Shown here: positions 24,721 through 38,171 of the stretch, one piece after another
Layout: each line of letters begins with the position of its first letter
How positions within the stretch are numbered: the first letter of the stretch is position 1
NCBI GenBank assembly: GCA_036937835.1
Contig: CM072870.1
Location: 16,587,501-16,651,500, forward strand
Direction of reading: 5' to 3'
Length of the DNA: 64,000 nt
Source: Pampus argenteus
Taxonomy: Eukaryota; Chordata; Actinopteri; Scombriformes; Stromateidae
Position numbers and translations under genes: made by a program
Notes under the pieces: generated by a model
What the model was told of the DNA's origin: nothing
Database searches by the model: none
Seen by the model: only the letters and a program-made list of their open reading frames with translations

Positions 24721-26267
24721 GGAGATGATGATTGATGATGATTAACTCATGTAAATGTCTCTACTCATTTCACTGTTGCAGAAGTGTTTATTTTAACCGG
24801 CTCAGTAATGGGTGGTAGTAGGTGGTCTTTCCACAGATGAAACATCTGTCATCGAATCCGATTTGCTGACGTCATGTGATGGTACATTTTTCTAATCAGA
24901 CTTTCCATTTTGCAAATTCTCACAATGAACTTTATATGAGTTTGTTTTTACTCATAAGAGCTCATATTAAATTCTGGCTGGGACTCTTGTGGTGTTGCTG
25001 TGGGCAATTAAAATTCAAATACCAGAGCCGGCCAACAAGGTCATAGTCAGGAAAATGGGACACACCTATGGTTAATTGATACCTTTTTTGTTAGAAGTGG
25101 ATTTTTTTTTTATTAACTTATCTACTCTGTCGGGTCTTTTGCCCCTGGAACAGATTTTTTTTTTTTAACTGATGTCTACGTAAGTGTGGACACAAGTAGA
25201 ATAGCAGGACTGTATTGTGAAATAGAGGAGACTCCCCCCCCAACCCCCACACGCACACAGAATTTTTCCTTGCCCGTCTTTCTAAATCTTTGTTCCGCTT
25301 CACACACTCACACACGCACACAGTGTTGCGTGCATTGGTCATGAGTATCCTCATTGCAGGCTTTTGTGGAGTGCCCCAACCCCTCTATGCTATGTGAATG
25401 ACTCAGCACATCAAAAGGTGAGGATACAGGCACATACATGACCTTCACGTGAATGTGAAAATTAACAAGCCCTGGAGAATGTCAATGTGGAGGCCGTTTT
25501 TCCCTCCTACAGACAGACTCCACAAAAGGGGCTGAAAAAAAAATTAAAAAGGTTTCCGAAAGCTGTGTGTCTGCATGAGTCATTCTAAAGATTATCTTGG
25601 ACACAACCGCAATTGCAGAGTTGGTTCACCCTATTAAATGATGCATTTTACATGCGAAAGAGCAGATTTTTTTTTTTAATGGCTTTTACTGTTAGCAAAT
25701 TATGTTCAAAATCAATTAGTCAGTAGTTGGAGCTGATTTTCAAAGGCATTCATTCGAAGATGCTATGAGATAACGTTACCACGATCATCCACAACAAAGA
25801 GAAACAGAACATGCTGGGGCTGTGTTATTTCAAGAGGGATCTTTTTGATACAGAAAAGGGGTGTCAAATATTTTAACAGGAAACATTACACAGTAGATAA
25901 TATCTCTCTTTTATTTACTTTTTTTTTTTTTTTTTACAATGCACATATATCATCAGCTACAAAGTTCATAATCAGAGTCATCAGTATTTATTTAAACCAC
26001 TTTATTCCCTAGAGCTTTTAGCATCTTACACATTTGTAAACATTGTCAAAGACCATACATATATAATTACACACACAAAAAAAAAGAAATTAACGCCACA
26101 ACTCTTGTATGCTGTCTTAATGAATCAGCCTCACTCTATGAAGAAAAATGAAAAAAGTGTAACATGAGTTTTACAGGATGACAAAAATGACCACTGCTTG
26201 TTTTGTTGCACACAAATTATGGAAAATACATGCGAAGATCTATATGTCGTATCTGTCCTTTAATCTA

Positions 26268-26450
26268 CATATAAGGCTCCAGTCAACAGCTGGTTAGCTT
26301 AGCTCAGCACAAAGACTGGAAACAGGTGGAAACTGCTAGCCTGTCCAAAGGTAACATAATCTGTCTAAAACTATTTCTAAATGTCACTAATTAATTAACA
26401 TATATCTTATCTCACACACACACACACTTCAGGATTTGTACGTTGGTATC
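26268..26450 (+). repeat. Teleost dispersed repeat ('ctggttagcttagctcagc' family)
   Basis: The order AACAGCTGGTTAGCTTAGCT, AAAGACTGGAAACAGG, GCTAGCCTGTCCAAAGGTAA and ACTAATTAATTAACATAT matches a repeat I recognise as common in percomorph fishes. The classification is from memory, and the ends are approximate. Confidence 0.5.
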
Positions 26451-26574
26451 AATCTTCTCGCTCAGCAAGAAGGTTAATAAGTGGATTTTCAAATTTCAAA
26501 AAGACAGAAAACATAAAAATGTAGTTAAAAAAAAAAAAATCAAAGTTGGCAAGGAATCTGCAGCAAGACCACAA

Positions 26575-26910
26575 ACTTAAGTTTTCTGAGTTTCTTCCGC
26601 CGCTGCCTACAGACTGAACAGGAAATCTTTCCTGCCACAGGCCATCAGCGTGTATAATAATAGCTAAAATCCGGTCATATATTATATATTATTATATTAT
26701 ATTTTATTTTACTTATTCTTATGTAATTATTATCTTAATTTCTTATTCTTATTTATTTATCTTATTCTAATTTAATTATTAATTATTATTTATTATCTTA
26801 ATTGTTGGTTGTTCTTTTTATTTCATTGTGTTGTATTTGTGTTATGCTGCTGTTACACTCTAATTTCCCAGTTTTTGGGATTAATAAAGTATATCTATCT
26901 ATCTATATAG
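26575..26910 (+). mobile_element. Non-LTR retrotransposon (LINE, L2/Rex1-like) 3' end
   Basis: The plus strand encodes RLNRKSFLPQAISVYNNS and a stop (26611-26667), the usual C-terminus of fish L2/CR1-group reverse transcriptase ORFs. It is followed by an AT-rich 3' UTR and the terminal pattern GGGATTAATAAAGTAT plus repeated ATCT units (26879-26910). This is a 5'-truncated copy with no intact reverse transcriptase. Confidence 0.75.
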
Positions 26911-26927
26911 GGGTCGGAAGTGCATCA

Positions 26928-27045
26928 GTGTAAAATTCCACTGCTCTCTGTGCAGCCTTTGGGCCCCACAGGTATAGGTGTAGTGTGTCAAATTCCAGGC
27001 CTCCAATGATGTAGGTGTAGGTAGGGGTAGTGTGTAAAATTCCAC
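26928..27045. repeat. Degenerate tandem repeat with GTGTAAAATTCCA units
   Basis: Three spaced copies of GTGT(A/C)AAATTCCA occur at about 26928, 26985 and 27032, interleaved with GGTGTAGGTGTAG-like sequence. Spacing is 57 and 47 bp. It lies directly downstream of the LINE tail. Confidence 0.5.
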
Positions 27046-28233
27046 CGAGTGTTGAGCTGCAAGCCCGTCACATGACATCACTCACCACTCTAATCCAGAC
27101 TTCCTTTGCTCCTAATCTCTGCATGAGCATACAGGGGGAGTTCAAGGAGTCCTGCAGCAAACTGGCTCGTGGAAGAAGGAAATGGCCCAAGAAAAACAAA
27201 CGGCGCTGTTATCTAAACGGAAGCTTGAAATAATGTGCACAGAAAAATAAATATACCTTTATCCTGGCCGGAGACAGTCATTTCCATGGTATCAAGCATT
27301 GTTTTTCCAAAATGTCACTGTGATATGAGAGACTCCCTACGGGGAAGCAGGGAGCGCTCCTCCCCTGTAGGTGAGTAAACAACATCGAGATATTTGAGGT
27401 ATTGAGCGGGGGTGCACTTGGCGTGTTTAGGAGTCACTATCAAACAAAACAAATGGTTATGAGCTCCTCTTCTATTTTATCAAGAAGAACTGCATGTTTA
27501 GACGAGCCCTCCGGTGAAAAAACAGACAAAACAAAAGACGAAAAAAAAAAAAGGCGATTAGCATGTTCTGCAGCCACACGTTCAAGATGGAAAGAGTTCA
27601 GCTGAGATGCGAAGGTACAGTGCAGCTGTAGTGCGGCTTCTTACAGTGCTGAAAACAAAATTCGGAAACAGTATGATTGCATATAAAGTCATGGGAAATA
27701 TGCAAATGTTACTTCACTCACTGAGGCCAAGTGTCCACTTGAAGTGGGAATGTTGGAGCTCAAGTAGAAAATACACATGATGCACGAAAGTGAAATGAGC
27801 ACTGGAGTATGAAGTGGACATTTCTTTTTAAATACGGAGGACTAAGAGATAATATCGTTACAGACTTCCAGTAAAACAAAAACAGAAGGACTCACAATCT
27901 TTTTGCCGATTGTGATGGAGCCGACAGTCCCGTCACATTGCAGTGTTTAGAAAGTGTTGATGTGCAGCATCCAGTCTCTCTCTCAGCCACAGGGAAAAGC
28001 AACTATCAGCTGTTAGTTGTCAACAAACACCAACAGCAAAAGCAGGTTTCCCAGAAGTCAAATTCATCAGATGAAGCACGATGAAAATTCTCATTGTTTT
28101 ATATTAATGCAATTATGATGCTTTTTTATCAGTAAACTTTAAGGGTCTTTACGAAATCCAATTACTGGACATTTGTGTCAAATCCAGACAATTCCTCAGG
28201 AGTAAAAGCATACAGAAATCAGGCTAATGCTTT

Positions 28234-31200
28234 TCATTTCCAAGGAGATTCCAGTGTTGGATCTCTTTTGAGAAATCTCTTCTTCGGGATCTCACTGAGG
28301 GAAAAGGGAAGAGAGCCACCTGAGGGGTTCTCTTTCCGGGACACAATGCATTCTTTGATGGCTTCTTTAATCACCTATTGGAGACAAATAAAGAGATTAA
28401 TTCCAAAGCCATATTTCACCAACGAGGGAAAATATTTGTACCTTTGATTTTTGACAATTTCTAAAACAAGGCTATTCTATGAGATTTTTCTGTTGTTTTT
28501 TGTTGACGTCTCAAGGTTCACTTAAGTCTTCTTTACCCTCAACGTGTAGTTTTGTGATCTATTTAGTGTATATTCATATTTAGATTTATTGTTTAAAGAT
28601 ACTTTAAAAAAAATATTATTTAATAGATAGATCACGATGCACATGTGTTTGAAGTCTCATGGTGTAGGAGACATTTTAATTGTAAATGTAGTTTAGTTTT
28701 AGACGTGTGAATTGTCGGCTACGTATCAGATTTTTCTACCAAAATGTTAATAACATTTGATTAAGTTGATATTTAGGCAATAATTAAATAAAAATTCATA
28801 CATTAGTGCTGCTGCATAAGTGAGTTAAATCCATTGAGGTTTTCAGGAAACAGTGGATGTCAGTGAAGTTACATTTAAATGATAGTGACTCAGTACTGTG
28901 CTTTTGTAAAAAAAAAAAATTCCAATGTTGCACCACCATAAACTAATATTCACATAGTAATAACAAAAAAATGTTTTCCCATTGACAACACTATTTTTTG
29001 GGTAACTTGCTTGGTGCCGGAAATCTCCATTTTGTAATACAACATCAGATAAAGACAGAACTGACCTCCAGGTTGTTGAGAGTGTTGAACTCCATGAGGT
29101 CATGGAGTCGGATGAAGGCCTCATTGGAGTACTGGAAGTTAAAAGTGGAGAATGGCGACTCAGGGTCGTCGAATATGTCAAAATCTGCCACCTCTTTCTC
29201 CTTCTCAGTCTCTCTGGGAACACCTGTTAATACATAAGGAAGAACTGTGATTGATGGGTCTGTTTTTATTTATTTTATATTATCTGAAGCAGAGGAAAAG
29301 CAACAAGTTCGGTGTTGCTTGTATTGCTCAGAAAAGTGTCCATAATGACATCATATGAGGCAGGAAAAGATTACAGCTCTAAAAATGCGAGCATCCGATA
29401 CTGATGTCGTAATGGCTTACACCCATCCTGATTTCACAGAAGCCCATATTTAGTCTGATTTCATTTTCTGAGTGCAAAACCCTTATATAATTTCCATAAA
29501 CATACTGAGGAAGTATGTAGGCAGATGTTGTAATACAAGTAAAAAGGCACTGGAGTGGAGATGAAGTGGAGATATGGTGTTAGTGTGTCTTTGTATAGCT
29601 CATGATATATGGCCTGTTTACATACAGAGCTCTCCCACTGGACTGAGAGATTCCCTCCCTGCACCTGGCTCGCCAAGGAACCATAATTCACTCAAACAGC
29701 TCGTGAAACGCTGAATATACTGTGGGTCACATCTATGCGTGCATGCAGACTCACACACAGAAAAATGCCGGTGTGTTTAAAGACAGGCATACCATTTCCA
29801 CCACTTAACCACACTGACCCTAAGCAGAGACGTCACTCAGACGAGGGTCCGAGCTTCAGGCTAGACATAAAAAGTCTGTTGATGGTTTAAATGGGTGAAT
29901 GAATGCCAGTGAAACTTCGAGGAAGAGATGCCTCACGTTTCATGCCAGTAAAACATCATTATTATAATGACACAGATAGATAGCCTTGACATATTTTCCC
30001 ACTCACACATACTGTGGAAACTTCACCACATGCATATGCACACACACACACACACACACATACACTTACCAGGCGCTTTGAATTTCCTGAAGTTGATGTT
30101 GACCAGGACAAAGTGGATGATGGTGGGGCAGTTCTTTTCGCCTTTTTTTGGTTTGAACACATAGCATTCCTTCAGGCCCTCTCGGTCGAAGACTTTAGGG
30201 TCAATCTTAGGGAATGGGAGTTTGTTCATTCGAGCCCATTTTTCTGCCAACAGGAGCTCCTAAGGTATAAAATGACAAATGATGAAACTTTGTTTGCATT
30301 AATCATTTTGACAAGTGTCTCACGATTGTGCAAAAAGTCAGACTCTGACCTTAAACGGAGGGCTGGAGTCGCTGGGTCGTGCAGAAAAGTCAAAGGAAAT
30401 GATAAGGTTAACGCCACGCTGCGGTCGCAGGATGAGGGGGTAGGGAAGGTTGTAGGTCAGGCCGCTGTCCACCACATGGATCTTCTTGCTCTTCACATCC
30501 AGAGGCTCATAGATACGATCAAACTCATCCGGATCTGAGAAAATTTACAAAAAAAAACCAAACATACATTAACCCTGATAACTTGGCAGAGACCAAAACA
30601 GAGTATATTGCTGTTTGTTATAATAATAAACAGCAATATAAGGACTTCAACAAAATACTGTATAAAATTTGGTCATTTGCCGAGTGTGGATAAGGTTTGA
30701 GATGCATAACTCAAACTATAATTAGATTCACATGCATCAGTTATTATTATCTATTTCCCAATATTTCATTAGTATTCCTATTGTGACTATATACAGCTCC
30801 TAAATGAAGTCTTAAAGCAGTGCTTTGTGACAACTACTTATCCTTCTCACCTGTGACAGCGTCCACCTCCTCCTCTGGTGTGTGGTTGTGGTATGTCACC
30901 TCACTGACGGGAGAGAACGGGATGTTGGTGTTCAGGTTCAGGCCCAACATGAAATTATGCACCTGGGTAGAGGGTAAAATGGGGTATGGAGAGAGAAAAG
31001 AGAGAGGGGCAGGTCATTGTGAATCTGATTATAGGAAACTAGAAACTAGAATGCAACGTGAGAACATGCAGCATTATATATTTCTTTATGGTTTCCAGGG
31101 AACATTTTCAGGCACCTTCCCGGCCCGGCCCTCTCTTGTGTTGAACAACGCGGAGTCACTGAAGAGTGACGTGACCATCCGTTGAACCCAGCTGGCTTGA

Positions 31201-34200
31201 GCAGTGCGATGAAACTCCTCTTCTGCCTCCAGGTTTTCTGTACCACCTGAACACCAACGCAATTACAGAGAAATGCTATTAACATATGGAATGAAAGTCT
31301 GTCTTTCACACTCCTTCTCTATCTTCTTTCTTTCTAGCTATATCTATCTTACACTTGCAAAATCTCAAGAGAAAAATGCAAAAGCATCCCTCCACCATGC
31401 AACATTTGTTAACTACGACAGCTGAAGGTATTGAAGTGAAAAGCGGTTTACTAACACCAATTCAAATTCACACCGTATGAATCATCTCCGCTCACCTTGA
31501 CGAGGCCTGTCTTCATTGTCCAGACTGTCTTCTCCAACAATGTGTTGCGGTTTGATCTGCTCTGTAAGATACACAACAGTTTCACTCATCAGGTTACAGG
31601 TTAATCGCTGCACCTGACAGAATGTTTGTGGTCAGTTTATTTGACATTATCAAATTTACTATCCATTGTTTATGACAATGTCAAAATAAGCTCTGACAGA
31701 AATGCAATACAGCTGGTAAACTAATGCAAACCTATACTGGGTGGAGACTTTCTTAGTTCTTAGGCACAACCAAATGTGTTGTCATAGTGTCTTTAAAAGG
31801 TCAACCCAAACAAACGCTTTCAACCAGAACAAATATCTGATGAGCTGTAAGAACAATCACAGGACGCTGATACCTGTCACTGTTGTGGTAACACCGCGTA
31901 GACTCATGAACCCATTTATAATTTGCTGAGGTTATTTTAGTCTGGCTGATTTTAAAGGTATGAGGATACCTGCATGTCTCTAAGTGTGTGCAAGTATCAG
32001 ACAGGGACAGAGCGTAAGAAAACATAGTCAACAGTAGCATCTCGTGACTAGTTTTCATAGAAGGGTGTAACATGGGAGTGTTTTCAAATTATACCTGACA
32101 TCTATCATCTAATATATCAATAAATGCCAAAGACAAAGTATTCTAATAGCTTCTTGCAATATTTCTGTGCATACCGTGCTGTTCGATTCATAAAGAAAAC
32201 ACAGAAAGAGGAACAGAGATAGATTACCTAACTCCTCCTCCATGGTGCTGCCACCAACTGTGTCTTTGACCCCCAGGACTCTGTTAAACAGGATTGAGAA
32301 GGCACTGCCCCACACACCTGATAAAGCACAAACATACTGTTATTAAATATGATGTACAAAAGGCTGGCTGTTGTGTTGTGAGAGATGAAAACAATGCTTC
32401 TCACCCATTAGAAAATGAAGAGGGTTTTCCTTGTATTTCTTGACAGCAGTTCCCATGAAGAACTTGCTTCCAAACAAGTCAGGGGTCATGAAGGTGCCGT
32501 ATTTTGCCATCCCAATTTCATAGGGGCTGAACTCCACCCAGTCTGCAAGTCAAAAACTCAGTGTTAATGTAACAGAAATGTAATGAGTGTTTTGGAATAC
32601 ACTCACCATATTTTAAATAAGCACCCGTCACCGACCACTGTGTCTGCACCTTTAGTTAACAAGGTGTGTTTTTATCTCTAAAAATGCAATGTAGGTACAG
32701 TTATCATATGTAGTTTACTGCGTTGTAATCACACAGATTTAAAAATGTTATATCGAGGCACTGAATATAAAAAACACCATGAACATTCTGTCACACCGCG
32801 GTGAGGTCAAGCTGGGTTTTTGTTATGTCTTGTCATTTCCTGTTTTATTTTGAAAGATAACTCTCCTCTCGTTTCAGGTCACTTGCCCTTTCTCATGTGT
32901 AATTTTTTATTACTTGTGGCCTATTTCTAAACACTTATGTTTAAAATCAAATTGCCAAACTAAATGACATATTCAGGGCTTCTGGTTTGATAGTCAATCT
33001 CAACAGAACGATGCACAGAGAGGAACTGGGAGGTCAATATGTGCCAAAGATCAATCCCGCATCAGGGCCCACAAGGGCTTAATCCAGCACTGGTTATATC
33101 TATCTCTATATACCGAAACCTGAGCTTTACTCGTCATTGTGATGCACAGTATTTGTAATGGTTACTATGACGTATTGTATATACAACAGCTTGTATAGCA
33201 ACAAGCAATGACACATTACACACAATCTCTGAAGCATGCAAGTGTAAATATGCATACAAACACGTGACAATACAATGGAAATACTTCTGTCCTCGTTTAG
33301 CCAATAACTGACATTTAAATGTGCAGGTTTTATGTAGGTATGAGGAGGGTCAAAAGAAAACAGAATTGTCTACATTTCTAAGTGCTTACTGTAAGATATT
33401 AAGTTTATGATGTTGTGGTGATGAGAAGTAAGAGTAGAGGGAAAAAAAACGATGTTTGACTATGACGTTGGTCTCACCAGAATGCAGTTTAAAGTAATAC
33501 TGGAACAAAGCACATACTGCTTGTGATCAGTTTGTTATTGTGACACTGGGAGTGTGAGAGAGATACTTCACAATGAGGGTATTTCCTACACCCTCAGTTA
33601 ATAAGAAGCTTTTTTTGAGCTATTGTTAGTGTGTGTAATTCCATTTCTGTTTTATCAGAGCAGAACAGTCTAAACATTTACCGTAATCAACTGACACTGT
33701 AACACCAAAAGTCCAACATCCATAACAACATTTCAAGTTTGATTTCTAAATGGGAACTTTTCCTTAAGTTAGCCCCAAGTCTCAGAGTCAGGTGTGTAAT
33801 GTCATCTGCAAATGATCATATGATATGAAGATTTAAGTGGAATCTCAGCTACATTAATGAGACTTTCTTTGCACTTTTGTCACATCAAATGTATTTGGAA
33901 TTTGAAACTGAAACATTTCCAGTCTCATATCACTTGACTTGGTTTCTGGCCTCAGCAGCTCATAGTTTTATTCACCGATTTATTAACAATGAGAATGTTC
34001 TTGGTGTTCCTTGATTGTATTTTCTATTTAAATATCATTTTCACTGAAGCCTGGTGTACTATTGCTGCGCAGGTTACATCGACAATAAAGAAGTACGAGG
34101 CAACATGGGACTAACCTAACCCAGAGTCTGGCATGACCTTGTGCACAGTACTCATTTCCTTGATATGACACAGCTATCTGCCACTGTAGAGATACAGATG

Positions 34201-37200
34201 ACAGCCCAAAAAAAGCTCAATACATGCAACACACAATTTAATAAAAGCACTGGCAGATACAAACAAAATGACAGATGTTTACCTGCAAACATGAGCTCAG
34301 AAACATCTGGCTTGACATGCAGACATGTGAAGAGAGGAAGGGGACTCTGGGCCTGGTTTACTTTCTCCTGAAATTCACTCAGCTTGGTGTCCATCCTCTG
34401 ATTTAAAGAGAACGCAGTCTTTAAAATATTTATTCACATGTAAAGTAGATGTTCAAAACGTATTCTCGCATATAATATTCATGCATGTAAGAATCAGACT
34501 TTGGTCTCATCTTGACTTTCATGATTATGTTAAGGGAGGGGAAGAAACACTGCATAAAAATGAAACCTAAAAGTTGAAATTAGGGTTGAATGACATCAGT
34601 TCATAAAAAAAATGAAATGAAACATGGAATTAGCAAGAAGCTGACTGATGCACTGAAGAGTAATAAGCAGGCAGAGAAATGAGAAATTCCATCTAAAATA
34701 CATAACAGCTGTCACACGGCTCTTACCGCAGGTATAAGCGTCTCTCCTATGAGCATACCGAAGATATCGGTAAAGGTTACAGGCTGCCCTGAGGCCTTTT
34801 TGCTCCAGAGGGCCTGGATGTAGTTGGTTATGTGTTGGGGCAGCAAGAGCCTCAGTGGGTTACTGCTCACTCGTTTCATCAGCTCCTTGTTGATCTCTTT
34901 TGGGCCCTTATTTGGAAACTCAGAATGGGAGTAGAGAGTGGACATGTACCTACAAGGTTAAAAAGAGAATTGGATGGACAGACTGAGATGATGAGAAACA
35001 AGATGCATTGCACAAAATGAAACTGAAGATACAAAACACACTCAGAGTTAGAGAGAACTTAAAGTAAAAGAAATGTGTCAGTGATAAAGTGGAAGATAAA
35101 AAGAGGAAAAGTATCTTTAAAAATAAAAGGGAACGGAAGAAGAGAGAGAGAGAGAGAGAGAGAGGAGATGAAGTAACACTGACCACGTGGATCCGGAGAG
35201 ACCAGCAATATAGGTAGAGCAATCCAGGACCCCAGACTCAAATAGGGCCTTCATCACACCTGCGAAGCCAACCATGGCGCGGAAGCCACCGCCTGAACCG
35301 GCGATAGCTATCACTGGCACCTGTAATACACACACACGTATACACACACATGTATAAAGTATATACACATGGGTCATGAGTCATGATGAGTAGAGAAGGA
35401 CAGAGGCGTACTTAATCTCATAATTACATACTACGCAACTTAGAGTTATGCGTCTCATATTCATTCTATCTCATTGTTTCATCTTGAGTAACTTCCGTTT
35501 TTGCCTCTCTATACAATGAGGGGGTTGTGTAATGTAATGTCCTTGCAACATTTTTTAGCTTAACTCTATTTCATAAATATTGTACAACATTGCTTCTTGT
35601 CTGCAGTCTTCGTTTATCCCATGGTCATGGTTATTAATATTCTGACAAACATTGTTGCATGGAACCTATCCTGGATATCGATATTGGGTATAGTGAGGAT
35701 ATTGTGAATATCAAGTTGGAGCATAGTGGAAGGCCATAGCTTGTTATCTAATTCCTCTGGAGCTTCCTGCACATGTTGAGGACGTGGCTTGGTTGGAGAT
35801 TACCATACAGCCAGCCCTAAGGGTATTTAACTAAAGGCATACCAGCGAGAAAGTGAAACTTTGTTTAGCTCAGAGCAGGGGGGGGGGGAGCAGAGTGTGA
35901 ATCTTTTAGAGTTTACTGCATGCCTCACCTCTCAGTGTGAGAAATGTCAGTGTGTTATTATAAGCCGAGATCACAGTTTGCAAAAAGTGCATTCAAAAGT
36001 TTGAATTTACCAAGTCTACAGCAACCAAACAACAAACTTCAAAGTTTTTTTTGTTTTTTTTTTATTATTATTTTTATTGCACATTTTTCATCTTTACTAA
36101 TAAAGCCTGTGTTCCATAAATGAGAGTGAATCTGTATGAGAATGAGAGATGTGTCAACTGTCAGCATAGCTTTCAGGTGAACGGTGTGGCAGCAGGCAAT
36201 GGCAATAAGCCTTGCACCAGCCACATTTTTTACATATATGTTGCAGTGAGAGAAAGAGTATGCCGTGTCTCGCTAGACTTGCTAAACAACTGTAAGCTCA
36301 CAGCTGCATGATGTAATATTATACTTTAGAGAAACATAAGAGTGATATCACTCTCATATTCTCAAGGTTTTCTTTTTTCCCCGAATGTTTTCTTTTTTCC
36401 CCGAATGTTTTCTTCTATTACTTCCTTTTCCTTTTATTACTATTACTTCCTTTTGAAGCAGCCTCTGACACCAACACCCCTGCTGTAGTTAGAGTTGCTG
36501 GTGTTTGTGTGAAGCAGTAACTATGTAATTACTATGCGATACACATCAATACAATAACTCACAGCCGCCATTAAATTCTCATGCCACATTTTCGATACTC
36601 CAGCATTGTACTGTACATAGTAAAGTACAAGAAGGATGGTGAAACATTTGTTAAAACATTTCGTTGCTCTCTGTATTCACCTCCTCTGGAGAGCTGGGGA
36701 GGAAACGAGGCTTCTCCATGTCCAGTAGCTTCTTGATGCCCAGCATAACTCTTTCTCTGCGGGTCTGTCTGAACTGCTTCTCTTTGTCGCACAGGGCCAG
36801 GCTGAACCGCAGGTCCAGCTTGGTACTATACACACAAAATGATGGAAATAAGATTATCTAATAGAATTCTGTGAAGGCAAATATGTTTTACATGTTCTGC
36901 TGAGAGGAAAACCAGTCTGTGAAACACTACGTATGACGTTTAAACTGATATTTAGGTTAGAGAACATGCCTTCGGGTGGTCTGGTGAGTAGCACTCCTTT
37001 GCATAATTACTAAACTTTCAACAATGTATGATAATTCCAGATGCCAACGTTATGATGCATTTAAACAGTATATTATCTTGCATAAATATCCTGTTGTCAC
37101 TGAATCAGGCTGCTTTAAGTTCTAATTTTAGTTCTTGCACTGCTGTGAGTAAAGTCTTGCATTCTTGAACCTGTGACATGAGTTAGATATTATCTGTATT

Positions 37201-38136
37201 ACCTTTTTTTACATAAGAGCCTTTAGGTTCGTGCCAGAGTGAATACTACCAATTATCACTTTATCACTAAATTAAAATAACTGAGATGGTTGATATTGGA
37301 ATACATACCAGATCTCCAATAACATCTCTAAGTGTACCTTGGTTGCCTGTCAAAACAGTGAAATATGCGGTCATGTTAAAGCAATCACTTTACTACTAAT
37401 CACTTATTTCGAAAATGCATCAATTACTTATTAGTCTGTTGTGATTAACTAGCAGAAAAAGTTATTCTGATGGCAACACTGTGGCCTCCGTACACATGCA
37501 TCTTTATATTTATCGGAGTCTGAAAGGTCTCATGTTTATCTTTCCGTACAACATTTCCTTGTGATCAGTCTCGAAACTGTGGGATCTTAACAAGAATGTA
37601 AATTAAGCTTTGAAAATTTTCAACAATGCTTGGGCCTGCACAACATGTGTTTAACGTGAAGATGAAATGTCTTACTTTGCCAATGAGGAAAGTCTCCATC
37701 TTTTTCTGGCCTACACCAAGATTGGTGATGTCGTAGGACGCAGTCCCAAGTGTCTCATCCATCACGTAATTGGCATCCATTAATGTTAACTGATTGAAAT
37801 AAACAACAGCAGTGTACAAGTTAAATTCATGTTAAGAACACTGGATTTGCTATTCTGACATATGTTTAAGTTTCCCTCTTTAAATCATGACCAATCAACA
37901 ATGAATGCTAATTAGTTGTCAGATGACAGATGATGAGACTGGATTAAACTGGACTAAATTAAAACCAGAAAAATGCAGTTCTTACCTCCAGGACATTCTG
38001 CTGGTTGGGGTCTAAGATGAAGTAAAAGGTCTCGTTCCATTTTGGGTTGATGTTGTTGTCTATGTGCGCCGTCCTCTTTCTGCTCTCTGGAGCTGTCGGG
38101 ATAAACAGCTCCACATATGGATCTGGTGTGTCCACT

Positions 38137-38171
<35 letters not shown>

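Larger units (their letters stand above)
23557..28233. other. Intergenic interval between arpc5 (start) and pla2g4a (3' end)
   Basis: No convincing gene. The arpc5 promoter and 5' UTR should lie just above 23556, but I see no clear TATA box. The interval has an AT-rich stretch (23860-24480), a GT repeat (24651-24720), several T/A runs, a percomorph repeat (about 26268-26450), a LINE 3' end (about 26575-26910), a degenerate minisatellite (26928-27045) and a GC-richer stretch with a good splice-donor-like site (about 27330-27380). The pla2g4a 3' UTR must occupy the part next to 28234; no clear AATAAA was fixed for it. Confidence 0.6.

Noticed and set aside
28175..28447. Plus-strand open frame over the pla2g4a last exon
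   Set aside because: Antisense shadow of the exon coding the pla2g4a C-terminus.
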